Source: Mycolicibacterium litorale (GTDB lineage: Bacteria > Actinomycetota > Actinomycetes > Mycobacteriales > Mycobacteriaceae). From it: 64,000 nucleotides of DNA. Position numbers and translations under genes: made by a program. The stretch's first letter is position 1, and every line of letters begins with the position of its first letter. The stretch lies in contig NZ_AP022586.1 of NCBI RefSeq assembly GCF_010731695.1, positions 2,294,001 through 2,358,000 of the forward strand, read 5' to 3'. The notes below the pieces were generated by a model. It ran no database searches. It was not told the DNA's origin and was given only the letters and a program-made list of their open reading frames with translations. This document shows, one piece after another, positions 62,127-64,000 of the stretch.

Positions 62127-62845
62127 CCGATCTGCAGGCTCTGGCCGCCGTCGACGACGAGTTCGCATCCGGTGATGAACGACGCCTGCTCCGAGACCAG
62201 GAACGCCACGGCGTCGGCGATCTCCCCGGGTCGGCCGATCCGGCCCAGGGTCGCTCTGGCCGCCAGCCTGTTCTGCGTGTGCGGATCGAGCATGGGGGTT
62301 TCGACGGGTCCGGGCAACACGGCGTTGACCCGGATGCCCGACGGCGCGAGCTCCGCGGCGGCCACCTGGGTCAGCCCGCGCAGCGCCCACTTCGAGGATC
62401 CGTAGGCGGCGTGGTGCGGAAAGGGCCGGATCGCACCGGTGCTGCAGGTGTTGACGATGGCGGCGCCGTCGGTCCGCCGCAGCTGCTCCACCACCGCCTG
62501 GATGCCGAGGAACGGTCCCAGACAGTTCACCCGCCAGCTGTTCTCGAAGCCCTCCGGCGTCTCGTCGACGATCGCCGCGCGGTGCAGGATCCCGGCGTTG
62601 TTCACCAGCGTCGTCAGCGCGCCGAACCGCTCGACGGTCTCGGCCACCGCCGCCGACCACTGCTGCGGTGAGGTGACGTCCATTCGAATCGGGATCACCG
62701 CCTCTCCGTATCCCTCGACACTGGAGCGCAGTTCGTCGGCCCGCACGTCGCAGGCGGCCACCCGGAATCCGTCGGCGTGCAGCCGCGCCACGATCGCCGC
62801 GCCCTGGCCGCGTGCCGCGCCCGTGACGAGGGCCACCCGGTTCAC
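62123..62845 (-). CDS. Short-chain dehydrogenase/reductase
   Basis: A 240-residue classical SDR: TGAARGQGAAIVARL, CDVRADEL (Asp at the NAD-selective position), NNAGIL, NTCSTGAI with the catalytic Ser, and YGSSKWALRG with Tyr and Lys. The C-terminal ELVVDGGQSLQIG is typical. It sits between the aldolase and the monooxygenase with overlaps on both sides and likely makes a ketone substrate. GTG start at 62845. Confidence 0.9.
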   Translation of the reverse strand: MNRVALVTGAARGQGAAIVARLHADGFRVAACDVRADELRSSVEGYGEAVIPIRMDVTSPQQWSAAVAETVERFGALTTLVNNAGILHRAAIVDETPEGFENSWRVNCLGPFLGIQAVVEQLRRTDGAAIVNTCSTGAIRPFPHHAAYGSSKWALRGLTQVAAAELAPSGIRVNAVLPGPVETPMLDPHTQNRLAARATLGRIGRPGEIADAVAFLVSEQASFITGCELVVDGGQSLQIG

Positions 62846-63627
62846 CGGTAACCTCCCGTGGTCTGTGCGTCAGGCGGTTCGGTGGCCTTCGCCTCGGCCA
62901 GGTGCACGGCCGCGCCGCGCCGCAGCGCCTGGGACTCCGAGGCGAGGGTGATCATCTGAAACCCCATGCGGGCCGCGTGGTTTCCGAGCGCACCCGTACC
63001 GGCGTGGACGCCGGCCACCAGATTCCCGGCGCGCGCGGCGGTCACGATCTGCGCCATGGCGTCGCGGACGTCCTGCCTGCGCCACGCCGACGTCGGGTCG
63101 TGGCCCATCGAGATGGCCAGATCGGCGGGGCCGACGTAGAGACCGCTCAGACCCCGCACCGCGCTGATGTCGGCGAGCGCGGCGACTCCGCGGGCCGTCT
63201 CGATCATCGCGAACACGTTCACCCGCCCCTCCAGCTCGGACGGGACATGCCCGAGCCCGGCCCGCAGCGGCCCGAAACTCCGCACCCCGGCAGGCGGGTA
63301 CCGGGTCGCGGCGACCGCGGCCGCCGCCTCGCCGGCCGATTCGACCATCGCGATCACCACCGCGTCGGCGCCGGCGTCGAGCACCCGGCCGATCGGCGCG
63401 GCGTCCGCGGTGGGTAGCCGGACCACGGTCGCCACGGGCACGTGCGCCAACCGCCGCAGCATCATCGCGGCGGCGGCGTCGTCGAGATATCCGTGCTGCA
63501 GGTCGATGCCGACGTAGTCGTATCCGGCAGTCGCGAACTCCTCGGGCCCGATCGCGGTCGGGCCGACCACCCAGCCGCCGAAGATGGGCGATCCCGCATC
63601 CAGCGCGGCGTGCACCCGGCCGGTCAT
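62842..63627 (-). CDS. HpcH/HpaI-family aldolase
   Basis: A 261-residue class II (metal) pyruvate aldolase-like protein. Visible are YDYVGIDLQHGYLDD, VRLPTADAAPIGRVLDAGADAVVIAMV, the metal-ligand Glu in FAMIETARGVAAL, and the Asp in GLYVGPADLAISMG. Such enzymes split 2-oxo-4-hydroxy acids into pyruvate and an aldehyde. It is coupled to the upstream dehydrogenase (ATGA) and the downstream SDR (GTGA). Confidence 0.87.
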   Translation of the reverse strand: MTGRVHAALDAGSPIFGGWVVGPTAIGPEEFATAGYDYVGIDLQHGYLDDAAAAMMLRRLAHVPVATVVRLPTADAAPIGRVLDAGADAVVIAMVESAGEAAAAVAATRYPPAGVRSFGPLRAGLGHVPSELEGRVNVFAMIETARGVAALADISAVRGLSGLYVGPADLAISMGHDPTSAWRRQDVRDAMAQIVTAARAGNLVAGVHAGTGALGNHAARMGFQMITLASESQALRRGAAVHLAEAKATEPPDAQTTGGYR

Positions 63628-64000
63628 CCGACGATCGCGATCTTGACCCGGCCGGGAGTCGGCAGGCAGGCCAGTTCGAACGCTGACTGCACGTCGGCGA
63701 CGCCGAACGTGTGGGTCACATAGGTGGGCAGCAGCGCGGGGTGGGTCCTGACGAATTCGTCGGCGGACGACAGCATCCGCCGGCGCTCGAGCGTGACACC
63801 GGATTTCAGGGTGAGGTTGTTGCGCAGCATCAGCCGCATGCTGATCGGGTAGGTGTCGTCGTCGGCGACGCCGAAGTAGAAGACCGTTCCGCCGAGCGCG
63901 ACCGCCTCGATCGCATGGTTCAGCGTGGCCACCTGATGGCCGACGGCTTCGATGACCACGTCGGGCCTGTCCTCGCCGAGGTGGCTGAGCCAGCGATCAC
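63624..64000 (-). CDS. Medium-chain (zinc-type) alcohol dehydrogenase, 3' part only
   Basis: Only about 125 C-terminal residues are in the window; the N-terminal catalytic domain is beyond base 64000. Visible are DRWLSHLGEDRPDVVIEAVG (end of the Rossmann fold), GGTVFYFGVADDDTYP, and LRNNLTLKSGVTL. It is the first visible gene of the leftward operon that contains the aldolase, SDR and monooxygenase. Confidence 0.85.
   Translation of the reverse strand, partial: DRWLSHLGEDRPDVVIEAVGHQVATLNHAIEAVALGGTVFYFGVADDDTYPISMRLMLRNNLTLKSGVTLERRRMLSSADEFVRTHPALLPTYVTHTFGVADVQSAFELACLPTPGRVKIAIVG

Overview
The window is high-GC DNA with frequent GTG starts and ATGA/GTGA stop-start overlaps. It carries mycothione reductase, Mpt83/Mpt70-type FAS1 proteins, an EfpA pump, a WS/DGAT acyltransferase and F420-type luciferase-like oxidoreductases. 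This points to a Mycobacterium, most likely a Mycolicibacterium-type environmental species. From 1 to about 52.6 kb the gene order follows what I remember of the M. tuberculosis nusA-rimP-proS-efpA-cysG-cobB-cobO-mqo-mtr to ispG-rip1-dxr-mpt83 region. The insertions and replacements relative to that order are where the accessory interest lies. No tRNA, rRNA, CRISPR array, insertion sequence or phage gene was seen, and no gene-free stretch exceeds about 300 bases.

Layout: (1) 1-5.9 kb holds nusA (cut by the window edge), rimP, a lipoprotein/DUF4439 pair, proS and efpA. (2) 5.9-13.1 kb is a leftward run of mqo, GNAT, chelatase-like AAA+/VWA, cobO, cobB and cysG, covering siroheme/cobalamin synthesis. 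(3) 13.2-19.3 kb has a hydrolase, mtr, a SigH-like ECF sigma factor behind a SoxR/MerR-type promoter, and a CbiMNQO cobalt transporter with an ArsR regulator. (4) 19.3-26.1 kb is a gamma-glutamylation catabolic cluster: GlnA4-type ligase, C26 amidohydrolase, aldehyde dehydrogenase, SDR and GntR, with a divergent permease. (5) 26.3-29.9 kb is a two-gene NAGGN osmoprotectant operon. (6) 29.9-37.0 kb has a Ser-less hydrolase fold, a lipoprotein, cobQ, map, a thioesterase, DUF1707 and a PBP lipoprotein. (7) 37.0-43.0 kb is an accessory module: GntR, HSL-type esterase, Fe-ADH-family protein, Baeyer-Villiger monooxygenase and a second glutamine-synthetase-like ligase. (8) 43.0-49.8 kb has two GNATs, ispG, rip1, dxr and two FAS1 proteins. 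(9) 49.9-59.3 kb is mixed: PuuE-like deacetylase, photolyase, WS/DGAT, DUF427, LLM oxidoreductases, acyl-CoA dehydrogenase and SRPBCC. (10) 59.3-64 kb is a leftward operon of ADH (cut by the edge), HpcH aldolase, SDR, a second Baeyer-Villiger monooxygenase, a small membrane protein and an HSL-type esterase.

Themes: cobalamin genes (cysG, cobB, cobO, cobQ, chelatase) share the region with a cobalt importer that has its own promoter and a likely ArsR operator. Two separate modules pair an alcohol dehydrogenase, a Baeyer-Villiger monooxygenase and an HSL-type esterase, the classic alcohol-ketone-ester-acid order; one of them also encodes a glutamine-synthetase-like ligase. That 37-43 kb module is my best candidate for an undescribed pathway. 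The best regulatory find is the SoxR-like promoter whose predicted start coincides with the GTG of the ECF sigma gene.
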